Positions 16,669 through 24,466 of a stretch of DNA of 64,000 nt are shown in pieces; positions within the stretch are counted from its first letter, which is position 1, and every line of letters begins with the position of its first letter. The notes beneath the pieces are model-generated. The model did not search any database, was not told where the DNA came from, and was given only the letters and a program-made list of their open reading frames with translations. The position numbers were made by a program, and so were the translations under genes. Origin of the DNA: Alteribacillus bidgolensis (GTDB taxonomy: Bacteria > Bacillota > Bacilli > Bacillales > Marinococcaceae); assembly GCF_002886255.1 (NCBI RefSeq), contig NZ_KZ614149.1, positions 434,001 to 498,000 of the forward strand. Reading direction: 5' to 3'.

Positions 16669-16815
16669 GATCGCTGAAACTGTTTGGCTAACAGTACGGG
16701 GGAACCAATTCTGACGAATGTTATTCGTCTTGGGGTGAATCTTAATATAAAGAGGGGATACTCTCGATCCCTAATCCGACAGCTAACCTCGTAAGCGTCA
16801 TATGAAGAGAGGAAA
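16669..16815 (+). ncRNA. c-di-AMP riboswitch (ydaO/yuaA class)
   Basis: The region holds the conserved ydaO-yuaA blocks in order: GATCGCTGAAAC, ACGGGGGAACCAA, CTTGGGGTGAATC, then CCGACAGCTAACCTCGTAAG. This class binds cyclic di-AMP and usually turns genes off, mostly those for potassium or osmolyte uptake and cell-wall hydrolysis. It is followed by a terminator hairpin (16828-16853) and then a potassium-transporter gene, the expected target, since c-di-AMP rises when K+ is plentiful. Confidence 0.92.
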
Positions 16816-16827
16816 GGTCTATTTAAG

Positions 16828-16853
16828 AGACCATTCTTTGTGATGGTCTTTTT
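16828..16853 (+). terminator. Riboswitch expression-platform terminator
   Basis: AGACCAT and ATGGTCT form the stem, followed by TTTTT. The upstream GGTCT (16816-16820) can pair with the left arm AGACC instead, giving a simple antiterminator switch. Confidence 0.8.
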
Positions 16854-16913
16854 GTGATTGTATTAAAAAAAATAAAAATGGTTTGTATCCTTTTTGAAGG
16901 TAGGTTCTGGGAT

Positions 16914-18263
16914 ATGGAACGAATGAAAGAATTTTTTGCCAATTTATCAGCGATTCACTTAATTGTTTTGTTCTACTTGTCAGCTGTCATTATTGCCACT
17001 GTTCTGCTAAGTCTTCCGATTGCCCGATATCCAGATGCCGAATGGGGGGTAATTGAGGCTATTTTTACTGCTGTCAGTGCAGTAAGTGTGACAGGGTTAA
17101 CCGTCGTGAATACAGCCGATACATTTACGCCCATCGGTACAATCCTATTGGCTTTTGTTCTCCAGTTTGGTGGGGTTGGGCTTATGACATTAGGTACTTT
17201 TTTTTGGATGATTAGGGGCAAGAGAATTGGACTTCGTGAACGTCAACTTATTATGGTAGATCAGAACCAAAGTAACTTGTCTGGTTTAGTGAAGCTGCTT
17301 AAGCAGGTTTTAATACTCATTCTCTCGATCGAAGCAGTAGGAATGATTATTCTAACTACATATTTTCTAAAGTATTTTGATACGTGGCAAGAAGCACTCC
17401 TACAAGGATTTTTTGCCTCTGTTAGTGCGACAACAAATGCAGGGTTTGATATTACCGGAACCTCCCTACAACCATTTGCGAATGATTATTTTGTACAGCT
17501 CATTAATATATTGTTACTAATCTTAGGGGCTATTGGATTTCCAGTTCTAATAGAAGTGAAAGATTTTTTAATGAATAAATCGACAAGAAATTACAGGTTT
17601 ACTTTATTTACTAAGCTAACGACGGTAACTTTCTTTAGTTTGGTTGTTATTGGATTTATCGTTATTCTTTTGTTGGAAAACAACCACTTTTTTTCGGGAA
17701 GATCATGGCATGAAGCGTTTTTCTATGCGCTCTTTCAATCGGTCACGACAAGAAATGGTGGGTTGGCCACTATGGATGTAGCGGATTTTCAAATGTCTAC
17801 ACAGTTATTTCTTTGTACGTTAATGTTTATTGGTGCTTCACCGAGTAGCGTCGGCGGAGGAATTCGAACAACGACATTTGCCATTATTATTTTAAGCACG
17901 ATAAGTTTTGCAAGAGGGAAAACATCAACAAAAGTATTTAATAGGGAACTTGATCCATATGATATTCATCGTTCCTATATTGTAATGGGTGTAGCTGTTA
18001 TGCTGGTTTCAAGTGCTGTTATTGTTTTGTCTGCGATCGAACCTTTTCCATTAACGTCTATTATATTTGAGGTATTTTCAGCGTTTGGTACGACAGGGTT
18101 ATCTATGGGAATTACTTCTGACTTAAGTACCCCTGGAAAAATTGTGATCATCTTATTAATGTTCATTGGACGGATTGGTATCTTTTCTTTCCTATTCCTT
18201 ATGCGAAGAAATAATTTTGACGATCGATACCATTATCCAAAAGAACGAGTCATTATTGGTTAA
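16914..18263 (+). CDS. Ktr potassium uptake system membrane subunit (KtrB/KtrD)
   Basis: Na+-dependent K+ transporter subunit of the Trk/Ktr/HKT superfamily, about 449 residues, with four M-P-M repeats. The filter glycines are recognisable in SVTGLTVVN, ATTNAGFD, VTTRNGGLA and GTTGLSMG. The start is placed at ATG 16914 (GAAGGTAGG upstream); a frame opening at 16854 would begin inside the riboswitch terminator and gives an unusual extension. The gating subunit KtrA/C is not adjacent; in Bacillus ktrC and ktrD are also unlinked, so KtrD is the closer guess. A c-di-AMP riboswitch upstream predicts shut-off at high K+. Confidence 0.88.
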   Translation: MERMKEFFANLSAIHLIVLFYLSAVIIATVLLSLPIARYPDAEWGVIEAIFTAVSAVSVTGLTVVNTADTFTPIGTILLAFVLQFGGVGLMTLGTFFWMIRGKRIGLRERQLIMVDQNQSNLSGLVKLLKQVLILILSIEAVGMIILTTYFLKYFDTWQEALLQGFFASVSATTNAGFDITGTSLQPFANDYFVQLINILLLILGAIGFPVLIEVKDFLMNKSTRNYRFTLFTKLTTVTFFSLVVIGFIVILLLENNHFFSGRSWHEAFFYALFQSVTTRNGGLATMDVADFQMSTQLFLCTLMFIGASPSSVGGGIRTTTFAIIILSTISFARGKTSTKVFNRELDPYDIHRSYIVMGVAVMLVSSAVIVLSAIEPFPLTSIIFEVFSAFGTTGLSMGITSDLSTPGKIVIILLMFIGRIGIFSFLFLMRRNNFDDRYHYPKERVIIG

Positions 18264-18431
18264 TGATCAGGTCCTTACTTACTTTAACCATTCAAACGTT
18301 TACCGACTTAAAATATCCATAATTGGGGGTTAACAATCTGTAACAATCGGGCGCTTTAATGGAATAAGAAAAAACCAATAGTCCAATAAAATCGTTATAT
18401 TTTGCATTGAAAACTGACCTGAAGACAATTA

Positions 18432-18464
18432 AAAAGCTGCTGAGTAATTCGCTCAACAGCTTTA
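18432..18464. terminator. Bidirectional terminator
   Basis: AAAGCTGCTGAG and CTCAACAGCTTT form a stem of about 11 bp with A and T runs on both sides, serving ktr on the plus strand and the small membrane protein on the minus strand. Confidence 0.75.
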
Positions 18465-18483
18465 TTGTTAAAAATATCTTTAA

Positions 18484-18702
18484 TTAGTTTTTTACAGGAT
18501 CATTGTTCTTTTTCAGGTTATTAATTTTTCTGTCTGTAGCAAAGAAGGCAACTAAACCAATGCATATAGAAGAGATTGCGATGATAGGTGTTTTGTGTGC
18601 ATTTGGATCGGTGAATTGCAATATACCAAAGGTAATCGCTCCTATACCATGTGCCACTAACCAAACGATAAGAAAATATTTAAGGTAGAGCCATTTGTTC
18701 AT
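18484..18702 (-). CDS. Small two-helix membrane protein
   Basis: A 72-residue protein with two predicted transmembrane helices (FLIVWLVAHGIGAITFGIL and IIAISSICIGLVAFFA) and a basic C-terminal tail. The second ATG of the pair ATGAACATGAAC is chosen because GAGAGGTGA is 8 bp from it. The family is not recognised. It lies directly downstream of the secreted bacteriocin-like gene, about 15 bp away on the same strand. A small membrane protein in that position could be an immunity protein, but this is only inference from position. Confidence 0.6.
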   Translation of the reverse strand: MNKWLYLKYFLIVWLVAHGIGAITFGILQFTDPNAHKTPIIAISSICIGLVAFFATDRKINNLKKNNDPVKN

Positions 18703-18717
18703 GTTCATTCACCTCTC

Positions 18718-19311
18718 TTATTGAGAATGTATCCAGTACAGCCCTCCTGAGTTAGTGAATCTCATTCGAATACCAGTATCTCCAGCGTTTGCCGAAGTGA
18801 CAGCCCCGGCTCCAATGGCAGCGATGCCTGCAAGAACTCCGGACGGGAGGGAATGTGCCCCAGGGATAATTGCTGCTATCGTTGTAGCACCTGATCCAGC
18901 TGACAATGCCCCGGCTAATTGATCTGACTTACAAGAATCTAAATATATGACGACATCATACCAATTGTCGTTGATTCCATTTACTCCACCACAACTAGAA
19001 AGGGCAGATACGTTGTTATTGTCTATATTATTTTGCAATTCATCATTCGTGTTTTCAATATCTTGACTTGTTCTTTCTACAAGAGATTCATCTACTCCAT
19101 CTTTTAAGGCTTCTTCTTCATCAAATTCTATGTAATCTCCTTCGGCATTTATGTATGGTCTAATTTCCTCAGCTTCTTCTTCAATCTTTTTTAATTCATC
19201 TTCATTTAAATCTGGTGCCTCTGGTTCTGTTGTTTCAGCGTTCAAGTTCTGTGGAACAACCATCATAATAACAGCGATCAAAGTACAAATCCAACCTACC
19301 ACATTTTTCAT
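18718..19311 (-). CDS. Secreted bacteriocin-like hypothetical protein
   Basis: A 197-residue protein with a clear Sec signal peptide (VVGWICTLIAVIMMVVPQNL, cleavage near LNA-ET), then an acidic region (about 25-90). The C-terminal part resembles a recurrent type of Bacillus exported protein: two Cys (SSCGGVNG and YLDSCKSD), NDNWYDVVIYLDSC, a glycine/alanine-rich hydrophobic segment (VLAGIAAIGAGAVTSANAG), and the ending GLYWIHSQ. A cleavable acidic leader followed by a hydrophobic Gly/Ala helix looks like a pro-peptide plus membrane-active peptide. The start at 19311 was chosen over 19332 because GGGGA lies 5-7 bp upstream. Bacteriocin function is inference. Confidence 0.6.
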   Translation of the reverse strand: MKNVVGWICTLIAVIMMVVPQNLNAETTEPEAPDLNEDELKKIEEEAEEIRPYINAEGDYIEFDEEEALKDGVDESLVERTSQDIENTNDELQNNIDNNNVSALSSCGGVNGINDNWYDVVIYLDSCKSDQLAGALSAGSGATTIAAIIPGAHSLPSGVLAGIAAIGAGAVTSANAGDTGIRMRFTNSGGLYWIHSQ

Positions 19312-19532
19312 AAATCCCCAACCCCTTTTCATACATATTGGTTTTCTTCAAGTTAATGTGTAGAGAATAGAGAAAACAATTTGACAGTTAAAATTTTACA
19401 TTAGGTGAATGCAGTATTTACCCCTTTTATTTAATTAAGAAATAAGTTAAGATATAGGGATTTCCATAAAAAGGATTTCAAAATCAGGAGCTTTGTTATG
19501 GGGGAATTAAAGGGAAACTTTTTTGGGTAGAG

Positions 19533-19868
19533 ATGAGGCAGAAATTCATCATTTCTGTCGCATTTTTTTACACTTATATGTGTTCGCCCCCTTTTATTGA
19601 AATGATGATCGTTCTACTTATTATCACTGTGTTATTGTTAATCGCTGTTCCTAATATGGTTACGAATAATAATGTTGCTCAATCTAAAGGCTGCGATGCG
19701 ACTATTCAATTATTGGAGGCCCAAGTGGGAGCGTACGAGGTCGAATTTAATGAAAAACCTGAATCGCTTGAAGCGTTAAAAGATGCAGAATATGTAGATC
19801 GAATTGTATGTCCAGATGATTCAACATTGATTTTGGTGGATGGAAGTGTGCAGAAGGCGGATGAATGA
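19533..19868 (+). pseudogene. comGC: comGC with damaged N-terminus
   Basis: From about residue 22 on, the frame is a good ComGC major pseudopilin: FIEMMIVLLIITVLLLIAVP, then QSKGCDATIQLLEAQ and IVCPDD. The prepilin peptidase motif (normally K-G-F-T-L-I-E) is gone: the sequence reads CSPPFIEMM, where a foreign stretch (MRQKFIISVAFFYTYM) replaces the normal start. A junction near 19598 is visible. comGA (ATPase) and comGB (platform protein), which normally precede it, are missing. The pilin cannot be processed normally, so the transformation pilus is probably not made from this locus. Confidence 0.8.
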
Positions 19869-20296
19869 ATAAAGGGCACACTTTAGTGGAGATGCTGATT
19901 GTTCTGCTTATCATTACGGCAGCAATCGGCATCCCTCTTTTATCTTTTCAGTCTTTGAAAGAAAAAACGTCTATTGACAATTTTCTAGAGGTTCTCGCAG
20001 CTGATATTAGGTACGCCCAGCAATACGCTTATGCGAATGAAAAAATGGTGTTTTTCAATATGCAAAATAATTATTATTATGTCAGGACGATGGAAATGGC
20101 TGCTGAGCCTTTAAAGGAAAGAAAGATTCCAAACGAAGTGATATTTGAAAAAGGCTCACTGGATTTGCGTGATGTTACTTATAACCATAACGGTAATATT
20201 AAAAAAGCAGGTACTATCTTAATACACACACCAAAAGTAAAATACAGACTTGTGTTTCTTTTAGGTAAGGGGCGGTTTTATATTGAAGAACGCTGA
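19865..20296 (+). CDS. comGD: Minor pseudopilin ComGD
   Basis: A 143-residue minor pseudopilin of the competence pilus. The N-terminus has the processing site and hydrophobic helix (KGHTLVEMLIVLLIITAAIG), and a beta-rich C-terminus. It overlaps comGC by 4 bp (ATGA), the usual operon arrangement. It is intact even though the head of the operon is deleted, so either the deletion is recent or the gene is kept for another reason. The gene order GD, GE, GF, GG supports the assignment. Confidence 0.82.
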   Translation: MNKGHTLVEMLIVLLIITAAIGIPLLSFQSLKEKTSIDNFLEVLAADIRYAQQYAYANEKMVFFNMQNNYYYVRTMEMAAEPLKERKIPNEVIFEKGSLDLRDVTYNHNGNIKKAGTILIHTPKVKYRLVFLLGKGRFYIEER

Positions 20297-20600
20297 AAAA
20301 GGAATGACATTAATAGAGACAGCAGGGGCATTAACTCTTCTCACATTTTCCGTTCTCTTTCTGCTGCCTGTTTACTCCCTGTTAATAAGTGAACAGCAGA
20401 CAATTACACAAGAAAGGACGGCTCTTTATCTTCTGGAAAAAAAAGCTCTTTCTATACAAGAGTATAATCATGATACTTCATGGTATGTGGATGGTTATGA
20501 TATCCAAATAACCCATTTACAAGAAGGAAGAGATATTTGTGTTAAGTGGGAGGGCAGCAATGAAAGAAAATATGAAAAATGTATTTTTGTGTTACCGTAA
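20283..20600 (+). CDS. comGE: Minor pseudopilin ComGE
   Basis: A 105-residue protein with the prepilin start EKGMTLIETAGALTLL and a single hydrophobic helix; length and position fit ComGE. It starts with TTG after AAGGGGCGG and overlaps comGD by 14 bp. ComGE sequences are poorly conserved, so the name rests mostly on the order in the operon. Confidence 0.72.
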   Translation: MKNAEKGMTLIETAGALTLLTFSVLFLLPVYSLLISEQQTITQERTALYLLEKKALSIQEYNHDTSWYVDGYDIQITHLQEGRDICVKWEGSNERKYEKCIFVLP

Positions 20601-21021
20601 AAATCATGGGATGACATTGATAGAAGTATTAACCGCTCTAACTATAACACTGGTATGTATCAGCATCATCATATTTTATGTTCCATTGTTTAAGGCTTCA
20701 TTCCAAACATCTGGACAAGATATTCACATGTTTTTTCAACAAATTAAAGATGATCTAAACGATGCTTTTCAAATACAGATAAATGAAAATGAACTGCTTA
20801 TATTTGATCACGAGGAAAGCTACCGATACTATCGGTCTAATTCAAATATTATTCGTAGTAAAAGTGGTGCAGGGTATGAAATTGTATTGCAAGGAGTTAA
20901 GAAATTAGAAGCAAGTTATCAAGATTACGGTGCAGATTTAAAAATCACAGATACAAACGGGGTGGAATGGGACGCAGCTTTAGGATTCCGTCCATCTGTC
21001 GAAAGGAGAATCAAGGAGTGA
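20560..21021 (+). CDS. comGF: Minor pseudopilin ComGF
   Basis: A 153-residue protein with a prepilin motif (NHGMTLIEVLTALTITLVCI) after a short leader, and the ComGF-type C-terminus (FFQQIKDDLNDAFQIQINEN and a Y-R-Y-Y-R pattern). ATG 20560 is chosen for the GGGAGGG 5 bp before it; the open frame begins earlier at 20539. It overlaps comGE by 41 bp and touches comGG. Confidence 0.8.
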   Translation: MKENMKNVFLCYRKNHGMTLIEVLTALTITLVCISIIIFYVPLFKASFQTSGQDIHMFFQQIKDDLNDAFQIQINENELLIFDHEESYRYYRSNSNIIRSKSGAGYEIVLQGVKKLEASYQDYGADLKITDTNGVEWDAALGFRPSVERRIKE

Positions 21022-21365
21022 AGCAAAAAGGAGCTATAATGCCTATAATCTTAATCATTTGCTTTTTATTTTCTGCGCTGCTTCTTTTTCAAATTAAGAT
21101 TTATGTTAATGAAAAACAAAACATAAGGCATGAACAACGTGTATTAACACTTGAGTGGCTGCTTCGAAATGCGGAGAAACAATTAGTTGAAGGTAAAGAA
21201 TATGTAACGGAAGAAGAAGGGTCCTACGATTTTCCTAATGGTGAAGTTTACTATAAAACGAAAAAAGAAACAGAAGACAGTTTTAGCATTGAACTTCGCG
21301 CGAAAGATAATTTAGGAAATGAAAGAAATCATGATTTTTATATTGTAAATGAGCAGGGAGAATAA
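21018..21365 (+). CDS. comGG: ComGG-like minor pseudopilin
   Basis: A 115-residue protein, last of the comG run, overlapping comGF by 4 bp (GTGA). It has a short basic start and one N-terminal transmembrane helix (IMPIILIICFLFSALLLFQI), followed by a soluble domain. The G-F-T-L-x-E motif is absent, as usual for ComGG. GTG 21018 is preceded by AAGGAG at good spacing. Confidence 0.72.
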   Translation: MKQKGAIMPIILIICFLFSALLLFQIKIYVNEKQNIRHEQRVLTLEWLLRNAEKQLVEGKEYVTEEEGSYDFPNGEVYYKTKKETEDSFSIELRAKDNLGNERNHDFYIVNEQGE

Positions 21366-21421
21366 AGATATTTTTTCAAGGCTAAGCTAAACGTAATAAA
21401 TCATTTGAAAGGAAGTTAGCG

Positions 21422-21607
21422 TTGACACCACATCCGTTCGTCAAATATCTGACGCAGCAAATTGTTGAAGCATTAGATAATCGAGTGACACAAAAGTCAA
21501 AAGTTTCTACGTCTAAAAATCTAAACAACTTTTGGACAAGATGGTTTGGGATGCTTCCTTATTCTATAAGTGTGACTTTGAGAAAAATGAAAAGAATAAG
21601 GAACTAG
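21422..21607 (+). CDS. yqzE: YqzE family protein
   Basis: A 61-residue protein starting at TTG after GAAAGGAAG. It matches YqzE: FVKYLTQQIVEALDN at the start, then a basic linker and the conserved W-x-R-W-F-G-M-L-P-Y-S. YqzE follows comGG in B. subtilis as here, which supports both names. Function is unknown. Confidence 0.82.
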   Translation: MTPHPFVKYLTQQIVEALDNRVTQKSKVSTSKNLNNFWTRWFGMLPYSISVTLRKMKRIRN

Positions 21608-21699
21608 TCATTTAGTTACGATTTTTTGGTAAATTATATTTATGATTATGCTCCCCTGTAATATAATTAAAATCAGAACTCACCAGAGGGAGTGTAGTA

Positions 21700-22380
21700 A
21701 TGGAACAAGAAACACTAAAGCTAACCAGTGTACTTGCCGATCCAACAAGATTTTCTATTTACCAATATATTTTTAAGCAACGTTCAAAAGTAAACGTGCA
21801 AAGATATCGCTGAAATGTTTGATATACATGCGAATGTAGCACGCCTGCACTTAACAAAATTAGAAGATGTTTCTCTGCTTACCTCAGAAACAAAGAAAAG
21901 TGGAAAAGGAGGGCCGCCCAAGCCATTTCTACGAGGGGTCAGATAAGGTTGTACAAATCCAGTTCCCATTTCGCGATTATGAACGCTTAGCAGAATTAGC
22001 TATGCAATCACTCGTGAAATTTGGTGAAGACAAAAAATTGGAAAAGACTTCGGTAAAGAAGCCATTGACCACTATATGTATTACGAAAACACTCCAGGTA
22101 ATTTTTTATCTTTAAAAGAGAAAGTCGATGTTATTAGAAAAGTTGCTGTACAGCAGGGGTTAAATCCCGGAATATTTTTGACTGAAAATAATAGTCATGT
22201 TACTTTTCGGATCTATAATTGTCCATATAAAGGTTTAACAGGTAAACATGCAACAGCATGCATCATGCAATGATTGAAGGCATGTTTGAATCTGTTTTTC
22301 CTGCTGCAGACGTGGAAGAAGAGGCGTTAATTGCAGGCGGAGAGTTTCCATTCTGCTCTTATAGGGCAGTACGTTTATAA
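21700..22380 (+). pseudogene. SufR/ArsR-like metalloregulator with several frameshifts
   Basis: Successive frames give a continuous homologue: LTSVLADPTRFSIYQYIF, DIAEMFDIHANVARLHLTKL, EGSDKVVQIQFPFRDYERLA, EKVDVIRKVAVQQGLNPG, then YNCPYKGL, C-x-H-H-A-M-I-E-G-M-F and FPFCSYRAVRL. The order is winged HTH followed by a Cys-rich effector domain as in SufR-like Fe-S sensors. At least four frame changes (near 21802, 21915, 22045 and 22258) break it. Four independent errors suggest a true pseudogene rather than a sequencing error. Confidence 0.75.
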
Positions 22381-22532
22381 TTTTGAAAGTATGCATTTAA
22401 ACATTTACAAGTATTGATGCCCTCATATATAATAAGTATAGTAATTTTTTATCCAATTGTGGTAATACTATAGGCAGACCTAAATACTGCTCTAGTGACA
22501 CTATAAAATAAAGAAGAGGGGGGAGTAAGAAA

Positions 22533-22772
22533 ATGGATCGCATGTTTCGTATGATGGGGTTTTGGACGGCTGTTTTTGCTATTTTATTTTTTGTTGGTGA
22601 TATGTTCAGCATGGCCATCTTGTTCTTTGCGCAAACAGCCGGCTTTTTAGCGCTTGGATACATGAGACTGACAGAACGTATGTATATTTATATTTTTGGA
22701 GCTTATCTGACTGTGTTCTTTGTTGGATTCACTTATTACACAACTTTCCTAATGGAGCCAGGTTTCCATTAA
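22533..22772 (+). CDS. DUF2626 membrane protein (YqgW-like)
   Basis: A 79-residue protein with two or three hydrophobic helices (FWTAVFAILFFVGDMF, ILFFAQTAGFLALGYM and IYIFGAYLTVFFVGFTYY). It begins with MDRMFRMMGFWTA, as DUF2626 proteins do. AGAGGGGGGAG precedes the ATG. The family is found near comG and yqgX in Bacillaceae. Function unknown. Confidence 0.8.
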   Translation: MDRMFRMMGFWTAVFAILFFVGDMFSMAILFFAQTAGFLALGYMRLTERMYIYIFGAYLTVFFVGFTYYTTFLMEPGFH

Positions 22773-22814
22773 TTCAGGTTATTTATATTAGGAACTACAT
22801 AAGTATTTTTAAAG

Positions 22815-22858
22815 GAGCAGTGCCCCAAAATTATGGGGAGTGCTCTTTTTTTCGTGGT
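22815..22858 (+). terminator. Terminator after the DUF2626 gene
   Basis: GAGCAGTGCCCC and GGGGAGTGCTC form an 11-12 bp stem with one mismatch, followed by seven T. Confidence 0.8.
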
Positions 22859-23150
22859 TTTTGCCTCGTGAGAAAGTTGCTTTTTCATTTTGACATATTG
22901 GAAGACCTAGCTAGCTTTATCCTAGTACTTTTAAACACCATAACTGGCTTTAAGTGCTGGCAGCATAAACAGAACAATAGAAATACAATTCTTTATAGAT
23001 CTTTTCTAGCAGGGACTGTGTTTTCTCATTTTGTTACGGTGCAGCGTCTTTATTTTATCGACTAAACTCCCGATGTGGATTTTAATCTATATCATCTGAC
23101 CAATATTAAATCCCGTCGTGAACGCTCACATTTAATATAGGTTTATACTA
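22859..23150 (+). other. Intergenic stretch without a supported gene
   Basis: An open frame crossing 22820-23065 runs through the upstream terminator and has no ribosome-binding site, so it is not called. AT-rich sequence follows. Confidence 0.3.
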
Positions 23151-23290
23151 TTGACATAGTGTTAACACATATAATATACTAAAAACACATTGTTAGAACA
23201 ATGATTAGGGAGTCCCCCTCCCCCTCATAGTTCATTTTTCAATACGATTTACTCCCCTTAAAGATCTCCCTCCCCCGGGAGATCTTTTTC
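23151..23290 (+). ncRNA. Candidate C-rich small RNA with own promoter and terminator
   Basis: TTGACA (23151-23156) and TATACT (23175-23180), 18 bp apart, form a good sigma-A promoter. A start near 23187 would give a transcript of about 100 nt ending at the hairpin AGATCTCCC / GGGAGATCT (23262-23285) plus TTTTTC. The transcript has no ORF with a ribosome-binding site but carries AGTCCCCCTCCCCCTC (23211-23226) and ACTCCCCTT. Such C-rich single-stranded tracts pair with G-rich ribosome-binding sites in Gram-positive regulatory RNAs (FsrA, RsaE types). It is not recognised as any of those by sequence. Confidence 0.5.
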
Positions 23291-23295
23291 TTTAA

Positions 23296-23338
23296 AAAAG
23301 CCATAATAATAGCTGCGTCTGCTATTATTATGGCTTTT
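23296..23338. terminator. Bidirectional terminator
   Basis: AAAAGCCATAATAATAG and CTATTATTATGGCTTTT form a perfect 17-bp stem with a 9-base loop. It can serve both the candidate RNA and yqgX on the opposite strand. Confidence 0.85.
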
Positions 23339-23412
23339 ATTCATACTTTATTTTTATAATCATAAAAGTAAGTATTTTTTCAGTAAAGGAACAAAAAATG
23401 TTTATAAAAGAC

Positions 23413-24048
23413 TTAAAATCCATTTAGAAATGGATTGCTGTCCATTTCTGTACCTATTGTTGTAACAGGACCGTGCCCGCAGGCTACCTGGGTGTTTTCA
23501 GGCAGCTCAAGAAGTTTATCGTGTATGGAATTTAATAATGTTTGATGATTACCTTCAGGAAGGTCTGTACGGCCAATGCCACCAGAAAATAAAACATCTC
23601 CCGAAAATATTGTTTCGCTTTCAGAATGGTAAAAAGAGACACTGCCAGGAGAGTGGCCCGGGGTTTCGTACATTTCAAATGAAAAAGTACTGATTGTAAG
23701 GTTTCCTTCTCCATTAATATGATGATCAGCTTGTGCGGATGTTATGGAGGAATTCCCTATAAATAGAGCTGAGCCGTTTTTGTTCGGGTCTGTTAACCAA
23801 TCTTTTTCCTTTTCATGAAGATAAACATCAATATCATACGACTGCCTAATGTCACTTACTGCTCCTATGTGGTCAAAGTGAGCATGGGTTAACAGAATGG
23901 CTGCAGGGATAAGCTTGTTTTCATTCAGCCAGCTTTTTAAAATTTGTGCATCCCCGCCTGGATCAAATATAACAGCATTTTTATCAGAATCGTACAAAAC
24001 ATAACAATTTGTTTGTAAAGGTCCTAATGGAATCTGCTTCCACTTCAT
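23413..24048 (-). CDS. yqgX: Metallo-beta-lactamase fold hydrolase YqgX
   Basis: A 211-residue glyoxalase-II-like protein. The metal motif THAHFDHIG is near residue 55-63, followed by ETPGHSPGSVSF, FSGDVLFSGGIGRTDLP and the late His in ACGHGP. The family (YqgX/YcbL type) binds two zinc or iron ions and may hydrolyse thioesters such as lactoylglutathione or bacillithiol conjugates. The start at 24048 is chosen because GGAGG lies 8 bp before MKWKQI; the upstream ATG (24063) contains that ribosome-binding site. It is next to DUF2759 as in B. subtilis (yqgX-yqgY). Confidence 0.85.
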   Translation of the reverse strand: MKWKQIPLGPLQTNCYVLYDSDKNAVIFDPGGDAQILKSWLNENKLIPAAILLTHAHFDHIGAVSDIRQSYDIDVYLHEKEKDWLTDPNKNGSALFIGNSSITSAQADHHINGEGNLTISTFSFEMYETPGHSPGSVSFYHSESETIFSGDVLFSGGIGRTDLPEGNHQTLLNSIHDKLLELPENTQVACGHGPVTTIGTEMDSNPFLNGF

Positions 24049-24226
24049 TGTGTATTCCTCCATCTTTATCTTGGATTTAATGATACCATTATATCAATGT
24101 ATGTTTTAGAGTTAAAATTTTTAATGCATGTCTTTTTAAAAAAGGGTATAATAATAATGAAATTTGTCATATCAAATAATATAGTTGTAAATGAATGGAA
24201 CCAATACATAAAGGGGGGAATGCTCC

Positions 24227-24397
24227 ATGGCATTAGGTGTTATGCTTCTTGTTGTAGCTGTTTTATGTGGAATTGCAACAATCCGGGAAATTAAAAGAAG
24301 AAACTTTTTTGCAGTTGGCTTTGCTGGAATTTCGTTTTTAGTCTTCGGATGGTTTTCCATTATGACGATATTTGTAAGCGGAGCCCCTGAAGTATAG
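24227..24397 (+). CDS. DUF2759 small membrane protein (YqgY-like)
   Basis: A 56-residue protein with ATG after AAGGGGGG. Two hydrophobic helices (MALGVMLLVVAVLCGIA and FAVGFAGISFLVFGWFSI) are separated by a basic loop (IREIKRRN). The pattern and place beside yqgX fit DUF2759/YqgY. Function unknown. Confidence 0.75.
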   Translation: MALGVMLLVVAVLCGIATIREIKRRNFFAVGFAGISFLVFGWFSIMTIFVSGAPEV

Positions 24398-24420
24398 GAG
24401 TGCTAGAACCCATACTTATA

Positions 24421-24457
24421 AAAAAACGAGGCCCAAACCGTGGGACCTCGTTTTTTG
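24421..24457. terminator. Bidirectional terminator
   Basis: AAAAACGAGG and CCTCGTTTTTT with inner GCCC/GGGA pairing. It separates DUF2759 from the convergent yqhG. Confidence 0.8.
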
Positions 24458-24466
24458 CATTTCATT

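Noticed and set aside
22820..23065. 81-codon frame after the DUF2626 gene
   Set aside because: It starts inside a rho-independent terminator and has no ribosome-binding site.
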